Positions 1 through 7,300 of a stretch of 39,459 nucleotides of DNA are shown here, in pieces. Origin of the DNA: Planctomycetota bacterium (GTDB taxonomy: Bacteria > Planctomycetota > UBA1135 > UBA2386); contig NYVR01000153.1 of NCBI GenBank assembly GCA_002684655.1, positions 1 to 39,459 of the forward strand, read 5' to 3'. How positions within the stretch are numbered: the first letter of the stretch is position 1; every line of letters begins with the position of its first letter. The translations under genes were made by a program, and so were the position numbers. The notes under the pieces are model-generated. The model searched no databases, was not told the origin of the DNA, and worked only from the letters and a program-made list of their open reading frames with translations.

Positions 1-1
1 C

Positions 2-100
2 CGCGACGCGCTCTCGATCGTGACCGCCCTGCCCCCAGCGCCGTTCCTCAAGGCCGCGTGGCGCACGCTGCTGCGCACGCCGTGTCGAGGGAGCGCATGA
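2..100 (+). CDS. crtY: Probable lycopene beta-cyclase, C-terminal end (partial)
   Basis: An open frame enters from the left edge and ends at the TGA at 98-100, giving 32 residues. The tail contains a D-A-L-S-I-V-T-A-L-P-P-A-P-F-L-K-A-like stretch. This resembles the C-terminus of CrtY lycopene cyclases, where a D-x-L-x-I-x-x-x-x-P-x-x-P-F/V stretch precedes the end. CrtY makes beta-carotene from lycopene, the substrate of the next gene. The stop overlaps the next start codon as ATGA, which implies translational coupling. The call rests on a short tail plus its neighbour, so it is tentative; another carotenoid gene or a rhodopsin tail is possible. Confidence 0.5.
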   Translation, partial: RDALSIVTALPPAPFLKAAWRTLLRTPCRGSA

Positions 101-975
101 CACAGCGGCTTGTCTACTCCTTGGTCGTGCTGGCGGTGTCGGCCGCGGCCGCGTTCGGCTTGCGGCTGCCTTTGGGGGTCGAGATCGGGCTGCTCGCGAC
201 AGCGGTGCTCGTGTTGGGGATCCCGCACGGGTCGCTCGACGTGCTGCACGCGCAAGACGCGCAGCGGCTGACGCGTCTCCGCGACTGGGCGCGGTTCCTG
301 GCGCTCTACATGGCGACGGCCGCTGCCGTCGTGGGCTTCTGGCTGCTGTTCCCGTCGGTGTCTCTCGTCGGGTTGTTGGTCATCTCGACGCTGCACTTCA
401 GCGGTGACCTGGACCAGGGCACTCCGCGCGCGCTGCGGATCGTGCACGGCTTGTCGCCGATCTGTATGCCCGCGCTGCTGCATCCGAACGAACTCGGCCA
501 CCTGTTCGGCGCGCTCGCGCCGGCGGAGTTTGCGCGCGCCCTAGCGAACGCGCTGGAACTCGTCAGCCTGCCGCTCTTGGTCTGCTCGCTCGTCCTGGCG
601 TGCGTGTATGCGCGCCGCTACCGAAATGCCGTGCTCGAGGTCGCAGCGACCGCGACCGTCTGTTCGGTCGCCTCGCCGCTGCTGGGGTTCATCGTCTATT
701 TCTGCCTGATGCACTCCTGGCGCCACGTCGACCGCACCCGCCGCATTTACGCGCCGAAGCTGTCCGCGATGGTGTGGTCGGCGGCGTTGCCGACCGTGTT
801 TACGGGCGTGGCCGCTGCCGCGGCGTGGACGATGCTCGACCGGAGCTCGCTCGAGTCCGGCGTGCTGCAGGTCGTGTTCATCGGTCTCGCGGCGTTGACC
901 GTGCCGCACATGCTGCTGATCGAGCGGGTTCGGCTCCGCGGATGGCGGCCGAGGGGTGTGCCCACCGGCGCCTGA
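97..975 (+). CDS. blh: Brp/Blh family beta-carotene 15,15'-dioxygenase
   Basis: This is a polytopic inner-membrane protein of 292 residues that cleaves beta-carotene into two retinal molecules. Family signatures are visible: G-I-P-H-G-S-L-D (His44), a following His51, S-T-L-H-F-S-G-D in the middle, and a C-terminal L-M-H-S-W-R-H-V-D. These histidines are the expected iron ligands. The ATG at 97 is preferred over the GTG at 58 because GAGGGAG lies just upstream and because it overlaps the preceding stop as ATGA. Retinal usually serves a microbial rhodopsin. None is in this window, so it would be upstream or elsewhere. Confidence 0.9.
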   Translation: MTQRLVYSLVVLAVSAAAAFGLRLPLGVEIGLLATAVLVLGIPHGSLDVLHAQDAQRLTRLRDWARFLALYMATAAAVVGFWLLFPSVSLVGLLVISTLHFSGDLDQGTPRALRIVHGLSPICMPALLHPNELGHLFGALAPAEFARALANALELVSLPLLVCSLVLACVYARRYRNAVLEVAATATVCSVASPLLGFIVYFCLMHSWRHVDRTRRIYAPKLSAMVWSAALPTVFTGVAAAAAWTMLDRSSLESGVLQVVFIGLAALTVPHMLLIERVRLRGWRPRGVPTGA

Positions 976-1022
976 TCGTGTTGAATGGCCGCGGAGCGAT
1001 CGCTGTCGCCTCCAACGCCGCC

Positions 1023-3122
1023 ATGAACATCTGCCTCTCTGCGTCTGCGCCTTGGGTGACCGTCTGCGCAGTCCTGACCCTTACGTTGTCTGCCGATCTC
1101 GTCGCCCAAGGGCGCGGTTCGGCCGCACTCTACGAACAGCAGCGGGACGACCTGCGCGCCGCGTTGGCGCGCAAGATCCCGCAGGTCCGCGCGCAGACGA
1201 AGAAGGCCTTCGTCAAGGCGCGCGCCGTCGAGGAGCGAGCCAACGCCGCGCTCGACGTCGCGAAAGACGCGCTCGGCGAGATCTCGAAGCTCCGCGCACT
1301 GGTCAAGCACGCCAAGGGCAAGTGGATCGGCGGCGCCGACCGCGGCATCAAGAAGGCCAACAAGATGATGGCCAAGGCGAAGACCGCAGCCGAGAAGCAG
1401 GCCGCTCGCGTCGAGCTTGCGAAGTGGCAACAGAACCGCGAGGAGGGCGAGCAGGCGCTGAAGGAGCGGCAGGCGAACCTCGATCGGGCGATCAAGCAGG
1501 AGCCGCAGCTCGAGGCGGCCGTCACCGCAGCTGAGTCCGCGCTCGCCGTCGCGGCGGCCGACGTCGTCAAGACGCTGCGGCGCCTCGGGCTCGACGGCAA
1601 GCTCGCCAGCGGCGCGCTCGACGGGGAGCTCGCGAAGTTCGTGGTGCTCGACGAGGCGACCCCTGCTGGGATGGCTGCGTTCGCGGACCAGGGGGGCGCG
1701 CAGAAGCAGCTCGTCGACAGGCTGTTGGCGGACGACGAGCTGATGCTGCAGATGGTCACGGCCGACGGCGCCAAGGGTGGCGCCTATGGCCGCGCGATGG
1801 AGATTTACGCCCAGATCCAGGCGGCTCGGCCTAACTCTCACAGCGGCCCGATGCAGCGCCTCGCGCTCGCGATCGCGCTTGAGCACGCGCAGCCGGTCAA
1901 GCAGCGCAACGCTACCGGCGCCGAGGAGGCGCCGGGGGTCGTCGACCCGTTCGCGCGCTACTGCCACTATGAGGCCGCGTATGCGGCCAAGGAGCTGGAT
2001 GCCTACTTCGGTCAATTGACGGTCTGGGACTACCGCATGGTGGTCGACGGTGAAGAGCCTGACGAGATCGCGGCGTGGGGGCGGCAGATGCTGCGCAGCT
2101 ACCGGCCGGATCATGTCTTCACCAAAGACGACAAGTGGCGATACGTCGGCGCCGTCGGCACCGAGATCCGCTACGGGTCACAGGACAACAAGCACGACCG
2201 CTCTGACCTGCAGTTCTTCCAGAACATCCTGATGAACGGCGGCGTGTGCGGTCGCCGAGCGTTCTTCGGTCGATTCTTGCTACGCGCCTTCGGCGTGCCG
2301 ACGACGGCGCGCCCGCAGCCCGGTCACGCGGCGTTGGTTCGCTGGACGCCCGCCGGCTGGGTGCCGTGTCTCGGCGGGCGGTGGGGCGCTGGCCGCACCA
2401 AGACGCGCTACAAGAAAGACCTCGACTTCCTGGCGACCACGCAGGCTCGCCGCGACATGTCGCGCTACCTGGAGGTCAAGCGCGCGCAGTGGATCGGTGA
2501 CGTAGTCGGCGAGCGGCCGGTCTACGGTCTAATGTCGGGCAAGCCGGGATTTTGGTACGGCGTCTCGCTCTACCGTCAGCGTCAGATGATCGAGCAGTCA
2601 GGCGCAGAGACGCTCGTGGCCGTCGGCGCAGACTTGGGCGAGGCCGAAGACGAGCGCGATCGCTTCCGGGTCGCCGCCGCCGAGGTCACCGAGGAAGACC
2701 GCCGCGTCTCGGTCGACGTCGAGGGGGTCATAACTGTCCCTGCGGTCGCGTGCAGCAAGCCGACCAAGCGCAACCGCAAGGTCGCCTTCCTGCCGAGCAA
2801 CCTCGGCGGCAAGCAGCTGGTCTACAACCGCAACGGCAAAGGCCAGGCGCTGGAGTACACCTTCGAAGCGCCGCTCGCCGGCACCTATCGGTTGACGGCG
2901 CGGGTCGCGACGCCGAGCTGGCAGCAGCACCTCTATGTCTCGGCGAACGCCGGCGAGGCCGTCGACCTGCTCCTGCCACATACTGTGGGGCTTTGGGGTG
3001 AGACCGAAGCTGTCGATGTCGACTTGGTGGCCGGCAAAAATGTTCTGCGCTTCGAGCACAAGAGCGACGGATACGACAAGGGGTTCTCTGTAAAGGACTT
3101 CCGCTTGTCGCCTCAGCGATGA
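1023..3122 (+). CDS. Secreted transglutaminase-like protein with coiled coil and C-terminal beta domain
   Basis: This is a 699-residue protein with an N-terminal signal peptide (hydrophobic to about residue 28, ending A-Q-G). Residues 35-190 are Lys/Glu/Ala-rich and predicted helical coiled coil. A transglutaminase-like core follows: N-G-G-V-C409-G-R-R starts the helix and P-G-H435-A-A-L-V-R-W supplies the histidine. The last 90 residues (T-Y-R-L-T-A-R-V-A-T, then A-G-K-N-V-L-R-F) look like a carbohydrate-binding-type beta-sandwich. Planctomycetes carry many such secreted proteins; the substrate is unknown. The ATG at 1023 is chosen because the signal peptide begins there; the frame is open further upstream but runs through the blh gene. 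It follows blh by 47 bp and may be cotranscribed, but its function looks unrelated. Confidence 0.8.
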   Translation: MNICLSASAPWVTVCAVLTLTLSADLVAQGRGSAALYEQQRDDLRAALARKIPQVRAQTKKAFVKARAVEERANAALDVAKDALGEISKLRALVKHAKGKWIGGADRGIKKANKMMAKAKTAAEKQAARVELAKWQQNREEGEQALKERQANLDRAIKQEPQLEAAVTAAESALAVAAADVVKTLRRLGLDGKLASGALDGELAKFVVLDEATPAGMAAFADQGGAQKQLVDRLLADDELMLQMVTADGAKGGAYGRAMEIYAQIQAARPNSHSGPMQRLALAIALEHAQPVKQRNATGAEEAPGVVDPFARYCHYEAAYAAKELDAYFGQLTVWDYRMVVDGEEPDEIAAWGRQMLRSYRPDHVFTKDDKWRYVGAVGTEIRYGSQDNKHDRSDLQFFQNILMNGGVCGRRAFFGRFLLRAFGVPTTARPQPGHAALVRWTPAGWVPCLGGRWGAGRTKTRYKKDLDFLATTQARRDMSRYLEVKRAQWIGDVVGERPVYGLMSGKPGFWYGVSLYRQRQMIEQSGAETLVAVGADLGEAEDERDRFRVAAAEVTEEDRRVSVDVEGVITVPAVACSKPTKRNRKVAFLPSNLGGKQLVYNRNGKGQALEYTFEAPLAGTYRLTARVATPSWQQHLYVSANAGEAVDLLLPHTVGLWGETEAVDVDLVAGKNVLRFEHKSDGYDKGFSVKDFRLSPQR

Positions 3123-3159
3123 GCGGGCCTCTCGGGGTCACGGCAAACGCCGTGTTTAG

Positions 3160-3178
3160 TTGACATCAACTTGACATC
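3160..3178 (+). promoter_or_regulatory. Direct repeat TTGACATC x2 upstream of the merR-like gene
   Basis: TTGACATC occurs at 3160-3167 and 3171-3178, 11 bp apart, about one helical turn. Each copy contains the -35 consensus TTGACA. No good -10 lies 17 bp downstream of either (TTTGCT at 3194 is the nearest), and the gene starts at 3206. The repeat could be a promoter element, a regulator binding site, or both. Confidence 0.4.
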
Positions 3179-3205
3179 TTTGGCGGCGGATGGTTTGCTG
3201 GGCGC

Positions 3206-3772
3206 ATGGAGCCCCTCCTGACGCTCGACGACCTGGCCCAGCGCTCTGGCGAGAAGCCGCGAACGATCCGTTCGTGGATCCGCCAGGGGCTGCTGCCGCC
3301 TGCTCGTGGTGGCGGCCGCGCCAGCTACTACGACGACGAGCACCTCGACAGGCTGCTCTTCGTCGTGGCGCTGCGCAAGAAGGCGGGCGCTCGCCTGCCG
3401 ACCTCGGTGGTTCGCGACGTGCTGCACCAGCTGCTGCGCGGATCGGATCCCGACGTCGTACGCCGCGTCGGCCGCGGAGAGGAGTCGCTGGAGATCGCCG
3501 ACTTGTTCGGCGCGCCCGAGGCGTTCAGCGTCGCGCCGATGGCGAGTATGTCGGCGCCCGCTCCAGCAGACGACGAAGTCGTTCGCTACATGGAGTTGAG
3601 CCAAGAAGAGCCGATCGACGCGCCGCCGCGGCCCGAGCCGCGCTGGACCACGATCCAGCTGCGCGAGGACCTGGAGCTGCGGCTCGCGTCCGACGACCCC
3701 GAGCGGGTCGCGCGGTTGGCGCGCATCGCGCGGCGGCTACGTCAGCTCTTAGAGCAAGAGGGCGAGCCTTGA
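3206..3772 (+). CDS. MerR-family transcriptional regulator
   Basis: This 188-residue cytoplasmic DNA-binding protein has an N-terminal winged helix-turn-helix of MerR type. The HTH reads L-D-D-L-A-Q-R-S-G-E-K-P-R-T-I-R-S-W-I-R-Q-G-L-L-P; a wing (G-R-A-S-Y-Y) and the D-E-H-L-D-R-L helix follow, to about residue 75. The rest is linker plus a basic C-terminal helix near residues 145-185. There is no cysteine cluster of metal sensors and no recognisable ligand domain, so the signal is unknown. It lies 128 bp upstream of the vWA gene on the same strand and may control that operon. The intervening stretch holds a 10-bp palindrome, a candidate operator. Confidence 0.85.
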   Translation: MEPLLTLDDLAQRSGEKPRTIRSWIRQGLLPPARGGGRASYYDDEHLDRLLFVVALRKKAGARLPTSVVRDVLHQLLRGSDPDVVRRVGRGEESLEIADLFGAPEAFSVAPMASMSAPAPADDEVVRYMELSQEEPIDAPPRPEPRWTTIQLREDLELRLASDDPERVARLARIARRLRQLLEQEGEP

Positions 3773-3775
3773 TCT

Positions 3776-3795
3776 AGGCGCGGCGCTGAGCGCCT
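3776..3795 (+). terminator. Possible hairpin after the MerR gene
   Basis: AGGCGC at 3776-3781 pairs with GCGCCT at 3790-3795 across an 8-nt loop, just after the MerR stop codon. There is no T tract, so it may be a weak or factor-dependent terminator, or only a GC-rich coincidence. Confidence 0.25.
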
Positions 3796-3841
3796 GACCT
3801 TCAGCCTGCTGGTCTCGAGAGCGCGTCGCGAACGCGTCCCA

Positions 3842-3851
3842 AGACCGGTCT
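3842..3851. promoter_or_regulatory. 10-bp palindrome upstream of the vWA gene
   Basis: AGACCGGTCT is a perfect palindrome 50 bp before the vWA start codon, in the gap behind the MerR-type regulator. MerR proteins bind palindromes in promoter spacers, so this is a candidate operator. No clear -35/-10 pair with a 19-bp spacer was found around it. Confidence 0.3.
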
Positions 3852-3900
3852 GTACCTATCCCAACCCTGACCGTCTGACCCCCATACCTACGAGGACCTC

Positions 3901-5214
3901 ATGCTTGAACTGAACATCAACTTTGATCAGTCGGACCTGCCTGCCGAAGGCGAGTACCGTCGCCACCTGCTCGCCCGCGTCACGCCGCCGCAGCAGGAGC
4001 TCACCGAAGACGTCGCGCCCTTAGACCTCGCGCTGGTGATCGACGCCAGCGGCTCGATGCACGGCGCGCCGCTGGACGCCGCCAAGCAGGCGGCTGCGAC
4101 GCTCGCTCGGGAGCTCGACGCCTCGACGCGGCTGACGGTCGTGTCGTTCGCCAACGACGTGGTCGTGCACGCCGACGCCGTGCGGCTCGACGACGCGGGT
4201 CGCGCGGAGGTGCTGGCGATGCTGGGATCGCTCGAGCCTCGCGGCACGACCGACCTGCACGCCGGCTGGTTGACCGGGTGCACGCTGCTGGCTGAGGGCG
4301 ACGACGCCGACGGTCGTCGACGGCACGTCGTCGTGCTCAGCGACGGCTGCGCCAACCAGGGCGTGGTCGAGCCAGGCCAACTCGCCAGCGAGGCGAGGGC
4401 GCAGCTCGACGGCGGCGTCACCACGTCCGGCGTCGGGGTCGGCGACCATTACTCGCCGACGCAGCTCGCGGCGCTGGCGGAGCACGGCGGCGGCGCGCTG
4501 CACGACGCCGTCGGCGCAGCGGAGATCGTCGAGATCCTCCTGGGAGAGGTGCGCTCGCTCGGAGACGTCGTCGCCGAGGACCTTGAGCTCGTCGTCTTTG
4601 TGCCGCGCGGGGTCCGCGCCGCGGAGATGTCCGGCGCGCCGTCGGTCTTCGACGGAGAGCGGCTTACGGTGCGGCTGGGTTCAATCCGCGCGTCTCGTCC
4701 TCGCGAGGTCGTCATCCGCGTGAGCGGTGACGCGTCTTACGGCGCGCTGACCGTGTCGGCGGAGCTGTCGTGGCGTCGGTCGGGTGAGACGTCGCGGCAG
4801 CGCGTCGGCGCGGACGCTGCCGTCGCGACGCCGACGATGGCGCCGCCTGCGCTGCCCAGCGCGCGGGACGCCCGCGCTGTGATGGTCGCTTGGCAGGCGG
4901 ACATCGTGCGCTGGGTCGCTGCGTACAACCGCGACCGCAACCAGGAGGCGATCCGGCGGCTGTGGCGTCGCGACTACGAGCCGTTCGTCGCCTACGCGAA
5001 CCAGCTGCAAGAGACCGTCGAGTTCGCCGAGGCGATCCGCGCGGTCCAGGTCGGCTCGCAGCGCAGGATGTCTGAGCGGCGGCTCAAGCAGTCGGTCGAC
5101 ATGTCGCGCAAGATGGCGCGCAACGAAGAGGCCTTCTACCGCGATTCGCGCGGCGACGTCGCGTGTCAGTTCGCGCCCGAAGGTCTGCCGCGTCGTCGCG
5201 GGGGGCGCCGCTGA
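3901..5214 (+). CDS. von Willebrand factor A (vWA) domain protein
   Basis: This 437-residue protein has no signal peptide or membrane segment, so it is probably cytoplasmic. A vWA fold occupies about residues 40-215. Its MIDAS metal site is complete: D48-A-S-G-S52, T116/T117-D, and L-S-D148-G. After it comes a beta-rich segment and a charged helical C-terminus (about 320-430) rich in Arg. vWA proteins usually bind partners in a metal-dependent way; the partner here is unknown. The stop overlaps the next start as TGATG, so it is coupled to the GIY-YIG-like gene, and the MerR gene precedes it. Confidence 0.85.
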   Translation: MLELNINFDQSDLPAEGEYRRHLLARVTPPQQELTEDVAPLDLALVIDASGSMHGAPLDAAKQAAATLARELDASTRLTVVSFANDVVVHADAVRLDDAGRAEVLAMLGSLEPRGTTDLHAGWLTGCTLLAEGDDADGRRRHVVVLSDGCANQGVVEPGQLASEARAQLDGGVTTSGVGVGDHYSPTQLAALAEHGGGALHDAVGAAEIVEILLGEVRSLGDVVAEDLELVVFVPRGVRAAEMSGAPSVFDGERLTVRLGSIRASRPREVVIRVSGDASYGALTVSAELSWRRSGETSRQRVGADAAVATPTMAPPALPSARDARAVMVAWQADIVRWVAAYNRDRNQEAIRRLWRRDYEPFVAYANQLQETVEFAEAIRAVQVGSQRRMSERRLKQSVDMSRKMARNEEAFYRDSRGDVACQFAPEGLPRRRGGRR

Positions 5215-5585
5215 TGCGCCGTCGTCGCCGTCGCGCCGGCGCCCGCAGCAGGCCGTCGCGGGTCTACACGATCTACGTCGTGGAGCTGCACGAGCGGGTG
5301 TGGGAGCGCAGCCGCAAGCTGCGCGCCGCGAACCCGGACGGCAGGCCGGATCGCCCGTGCGTCTACGTGGGCTCGACGGTCAAGACGCCGGAAGAGCGTC
5401 TGGAGGTTCATCGCCGTGGCGTGATGCAGAGCGCGAAGATCGTGTTTCGTTACGGTCGCGAGCTGCGCCGCGATCTCTACGTAGAGTTACCGCCGATCTG
5501 CACGACGCGGGCCGACGCCGAGGCCGCCGAGCGGCGTCACGCGGAGCGACTACGACGCCGGGGCGTGCGCGTGTGGCAAGGGTGA
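5214..5585 (+). CDS. GIY-YIG-like nuclease domain protein
   Basis: This small basic protein (123 residues) opens with an Arg-rich N-terminus. Y-T-I-Y-V-V-E-L stands for the GIY strand and C-V-Y-V-G-S-T for the YIG strand. T-P-E-E-R-L-E-V-H-R-R-G follows with the conserved arginine, and A-E-A-A-E-R-R-H-A-E-R-L carries the expected C-terminal glutamate. It ends R-V-W-Q-G. Such domains cut DNA in repair and mobile elements, but many stand-alone members are uncharacterised. The start at 5214 overlaps the vWA stop; an in-frame ATG-like start further upstream would lie inside vWA. Catalytic activity is inferred only. Confidence 0.65.
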   Translation: MRRRRRRAGARSRPSRVYTIYVVELHERVWERSRKLRAANPDGRPDRPCVYVGSTVKTPEERLEVHRRGVMQSAKIVFRYGRELRRDLYVELPPICTTRADAEAAERRHAERLRRRGVRVWQG

Positions 5586-5589
5586 TCCA

Positions 5590-5955
5590 ATGAGCGTCCT
5601 CATCTGGATCGCGGCAGCCTATGTCGTCGGCACCAAGCTGCTTGACTGCTGGACGACCCAGCGATTTGTGCAGACCGCCGCTGCGGAGAGCAACGCGCTC
5701 GCGAGCCGGCTCATGCGCCGCTTCGGCTTTAAGCGGACCGTGTGGGGGATCTTCGCGTTCGCGTCGCTGTGGACGGTCACGCTGGCTGCTTGCGCAGACG
5801 CCGCCGGTGCAGCCGCGGCGGCGTGGGGCTACACGCTGCTCGCCGCATTCGTCGGCACCGTGCAGGCCGCCGTCGCCGCGACCAACGCGACGGGCCGCTT
5901 CAACGCGGTCACCCGAGCGGTCTACCGCTTGCACACTCTGCGGGCGCGCCGCTGA
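5590..5955 (+). CDS. Small integral membrane protein
   Basis: This 121-residue protein has about three membrane spans: residues 2-18, 50-70 and 75-100. The pattern L-L-D-C-W-T-T-Q-R-F after the first span and E-S-N-A-L-A is like the D-x-x-T-T and E-x-N-P signature of DUF5658-type membrane proteins, but weaker. It starts 4 bp after the GIY-YIG-like gene and is the third gene of that operon. No function is known. A helper role in the membrane for the vWA protein is speculative. Confidence 0.6.
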   Translation: MSVLIWIAAAYVVGTKLLDCWTTQRFVQTAAAESNALASRLMRRFGFKRTVWGIFAFASLWTVTLAACADAAGAAAAAWGYTLLAAFVGTVQAAVAATNATGRFNAVTRAVYRLHTLRARR

Positions 5956-5982
5956 TGAACGCGGCGGCCCGCGCTGCGAGGG

Positions 5983-6714
5983 CTAAAGCGCGGGGTGAGA
6001 GAGGTGGTCGGTGACGATCTCGAGCAGTCCCTGCACCTCTTCTGGAGACGGCGCCCCCGGTTTTTCTCGTCGCAGCGCTAAGAGGCTGAAGAACGATCGT
6101 CGCTGGACCTCAGTCAGGTGCCGCAGCGTGTCCATCGAGGTGCCCGTCAAAGCATCTTCGAGCAGCGCCCGGGCCGCAGTAGCTGGCGCCGCGGCGACGG
6201 GTGGAGATCCCGTGCGCTCGTCTCCGAGAGCTCTCATTTCCTGCGATTGCTGGTTCTCGTCCGCCCGTTTGACGGGCTCGCGCTCGGTTCGCAGCGTGCG
6301 CGCGTCGGCATCGCTCGCGTCCGTTTTTGGCGGGTAGAGCGCGAGCCCGCGGATCGGGTCGGGGTGTGGCTGGCGGCAGCGCGCGCCGTCGATCCGGAGC
6401 CATTCGTCGACCTCGTGGGTGAACAACTGGATCAGGGCTTCCCGGGCCAGCGCTCCTAGCTGCGCGTCGATGTCGCCCCCCAGCTCCGTGAGGTTGAGCC
6501 GCGCGGCCTTCTGCACGCAGACTCGGCGGCCGGTCCCGTCGGCGTCCTCCGTCTCAATGGAAGCGGCGACGAAGGCGCTTTGGCCGCCGCCGAACTCAAT
6601 GCGCAGCGCCGTGCCCGGGTAGGTGGTGAAGCGGCCGAGCGCCGCGCGCGCGCGCGCTGCGAGGGCGTGGAGGTGGGGAGGGACATTCTGCTGTTCGAAG
6701 TCGTTCAGGGTCAT
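5983..6714 (-). CDS. Hypothetical protein
   Basis: This 243-residue protein is of no family I recognise. It has an N-terminal alpha/beta part (about 1-120) with H-E-V-D-E-W-L-R-I-D-G, a low-complexity linker (about 125-180) and a helical C-terminus (R-H-L-T-E-V-Q-R-R-S-F-F-S-L-L-A-L). It is cytoplasmic by composition. The H-E-V-D-E-W-L-R-I-D-G stretch recalls orphan phage proteins, but that is only an impression. It converges on the vWA operon and is divergent from the ribbon-helix-helix gene across a repeat-rich gap. Confidence 0.55.
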   Translation of the reverse strand: MTLNDFEQQNVPPHLHALAARARAALGRFTTYPGTALRIEFGGGQSAFVAASIETEDADGTGRRVCVQKAARLNLTELGGDIDAQLGALAREALIQLFTHEVDEWLRIDGARCRQPHPDPIRGLALYPPKTDASDADARTLRTEREPVKRADENQQSQEMRALGDERTGSPPVAAAPATAARALLEDALTGTSMDTLRHLTEVQRRSFFSLLALRREKPGAPSPEEVQGLLEIVTDHLSHPAL

Positions 6715-6715
6715 T

Positions 6716-6730
6716 GGATGCCACGCATCC
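6716..6730 (-). promoter_or_regulatory. Inverted repeat abutting the start codon of the hypothetical gene
   Basis: GGATGC at 6716-6721 and GCATCC at 6725-6730 form a perfect 6-bp dyad with a 3-nt spacer, 1 bp before the ATG that ends at 6714 on the minus strand. It would fold where the ribosome binds, or it may be an operator. Confidence 0.35.
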
Positions 6731-6844
6731 GGAGCGAGGGGGTCGCCGTCGCACGAGCTTTGTTCGCCGGGCGGGTGCCCGCGCGCATCGGTGCGACCGC
6801 CGAGGTCTCACCAAGCCACCTTGCCGCTCGCCGGCAGGTTGGCC

Positions 6845-6860
6845 GCCCGGCGAGCCGGGC
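6845..6860. repeat. GC-rich inverted repeat in the divergent gap
   Basis: GCCCGGC at 6845-6851 and GCCGGGC at 6854-6860 form a 7-bp dyad with a GA spacer, in the 284-bp gap between the hypothetical gene and the RHH gene. The same gap holds TTGTTG/CAACAA at 6921-6934. Their role is unknown. Confidence 0.35.
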
Positions 6861-6944
6861 TGTCCTGATGCGTCGTCAACGATAGCGCGCTCAGACCCGT
6901 TTGCCTACCGGCCGCTCAGGTTGTTGCACAACAACGCATTCTCT

Positions 6945-6970
6945 GTAGGTTTTCGTATACGAATACCTGC
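6945..6970. promoter_or_regulatory. Long palindromic operator candidate upstream of the RHH gene
   Basis: TTCGTATACGAA at 6952-6963 is a perfect 12-bp palindrome. It is flanked by AGGT at 6947-6950 and ACCT at 6965-6968, so 20 of 22 positions are symmetrical; symmetry continues to 6945/6970. It is AT-rich against a GC-rich background and lies about 30 bp before the start of a ribbon-helix-helix protein. RHH proteins commonly autorepress through such sites. Confidence 0.6.
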
Positions 6971-6998
6971 GACGAACGACCGCGACGTGCCTGCGACC

Positions 6999-7223
6999 AT
7001 GGCCCGACCTAAGAAGAACGAGACCCTCGCAACCATCTCTGTGCGCCTGCAGCCGAGCCTGCTCGGCGCCGTCGACCAGTGCGCCGAGGACCTGCAGAAG
7101 CAGGTGCCGCTGCTCCAAGTGACCCGCACGGACGCGGTCCGCTACTTGATCCAGATGGGCGTCGAAGAGTTCGAGCGCGCGAAGAAAAAAACGAAGCGCC
7201 GGCGCAAGGGCGTGGGCCGGTAG
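6999..7223 (+). CDS. Ribbon-helix-helix (CopG/Arc-like) DNA-binding protein
   Basis: This 74-residue protein has a basic N-terminus (M-A-R-P-K-K-N-E-T), then T-I-S-V-R-L, the beta strand that inserts in the major groove, then helices with D-Q-C-A-E-D-L and T-R-T-D-A-V-R-Y-L-I-Q-M-G-V. This is the RHH pattern of CopG/Arc proteins. The tail is Lys/Arg-rich. The ATG at 6999 is used because the fold begins there. There is no toxin gene directly downstream that I recognise; the next gene is a membrane protein 77 bp on. It probably binds the palindrome at 6945-6970 and could regulate both itself and the divergent gene. Confidence 0.8.
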   Translation: MARPKKNETLATISVRLQPSLLGAVDQCAEDLQKQVPLLQVTRTDAVRYLIQMGVEEFERAKKKTKRRRKGVGR

Positions 7224-7300
7224 CTCGCGCGCGCCGTCGGGCGGCCCTTCGGCCAAGTTTCGTAATCCGTAGCGCGGCTCGTGCGCCCTAGTCTTTAAGG

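Noticed and set aside
5955-6014. A 19-codon frame directly after the membrane-protein gene
   Set aside because: Arg/Ala-only sequence that overlaps the convergent gene. No evidence of a peptide.
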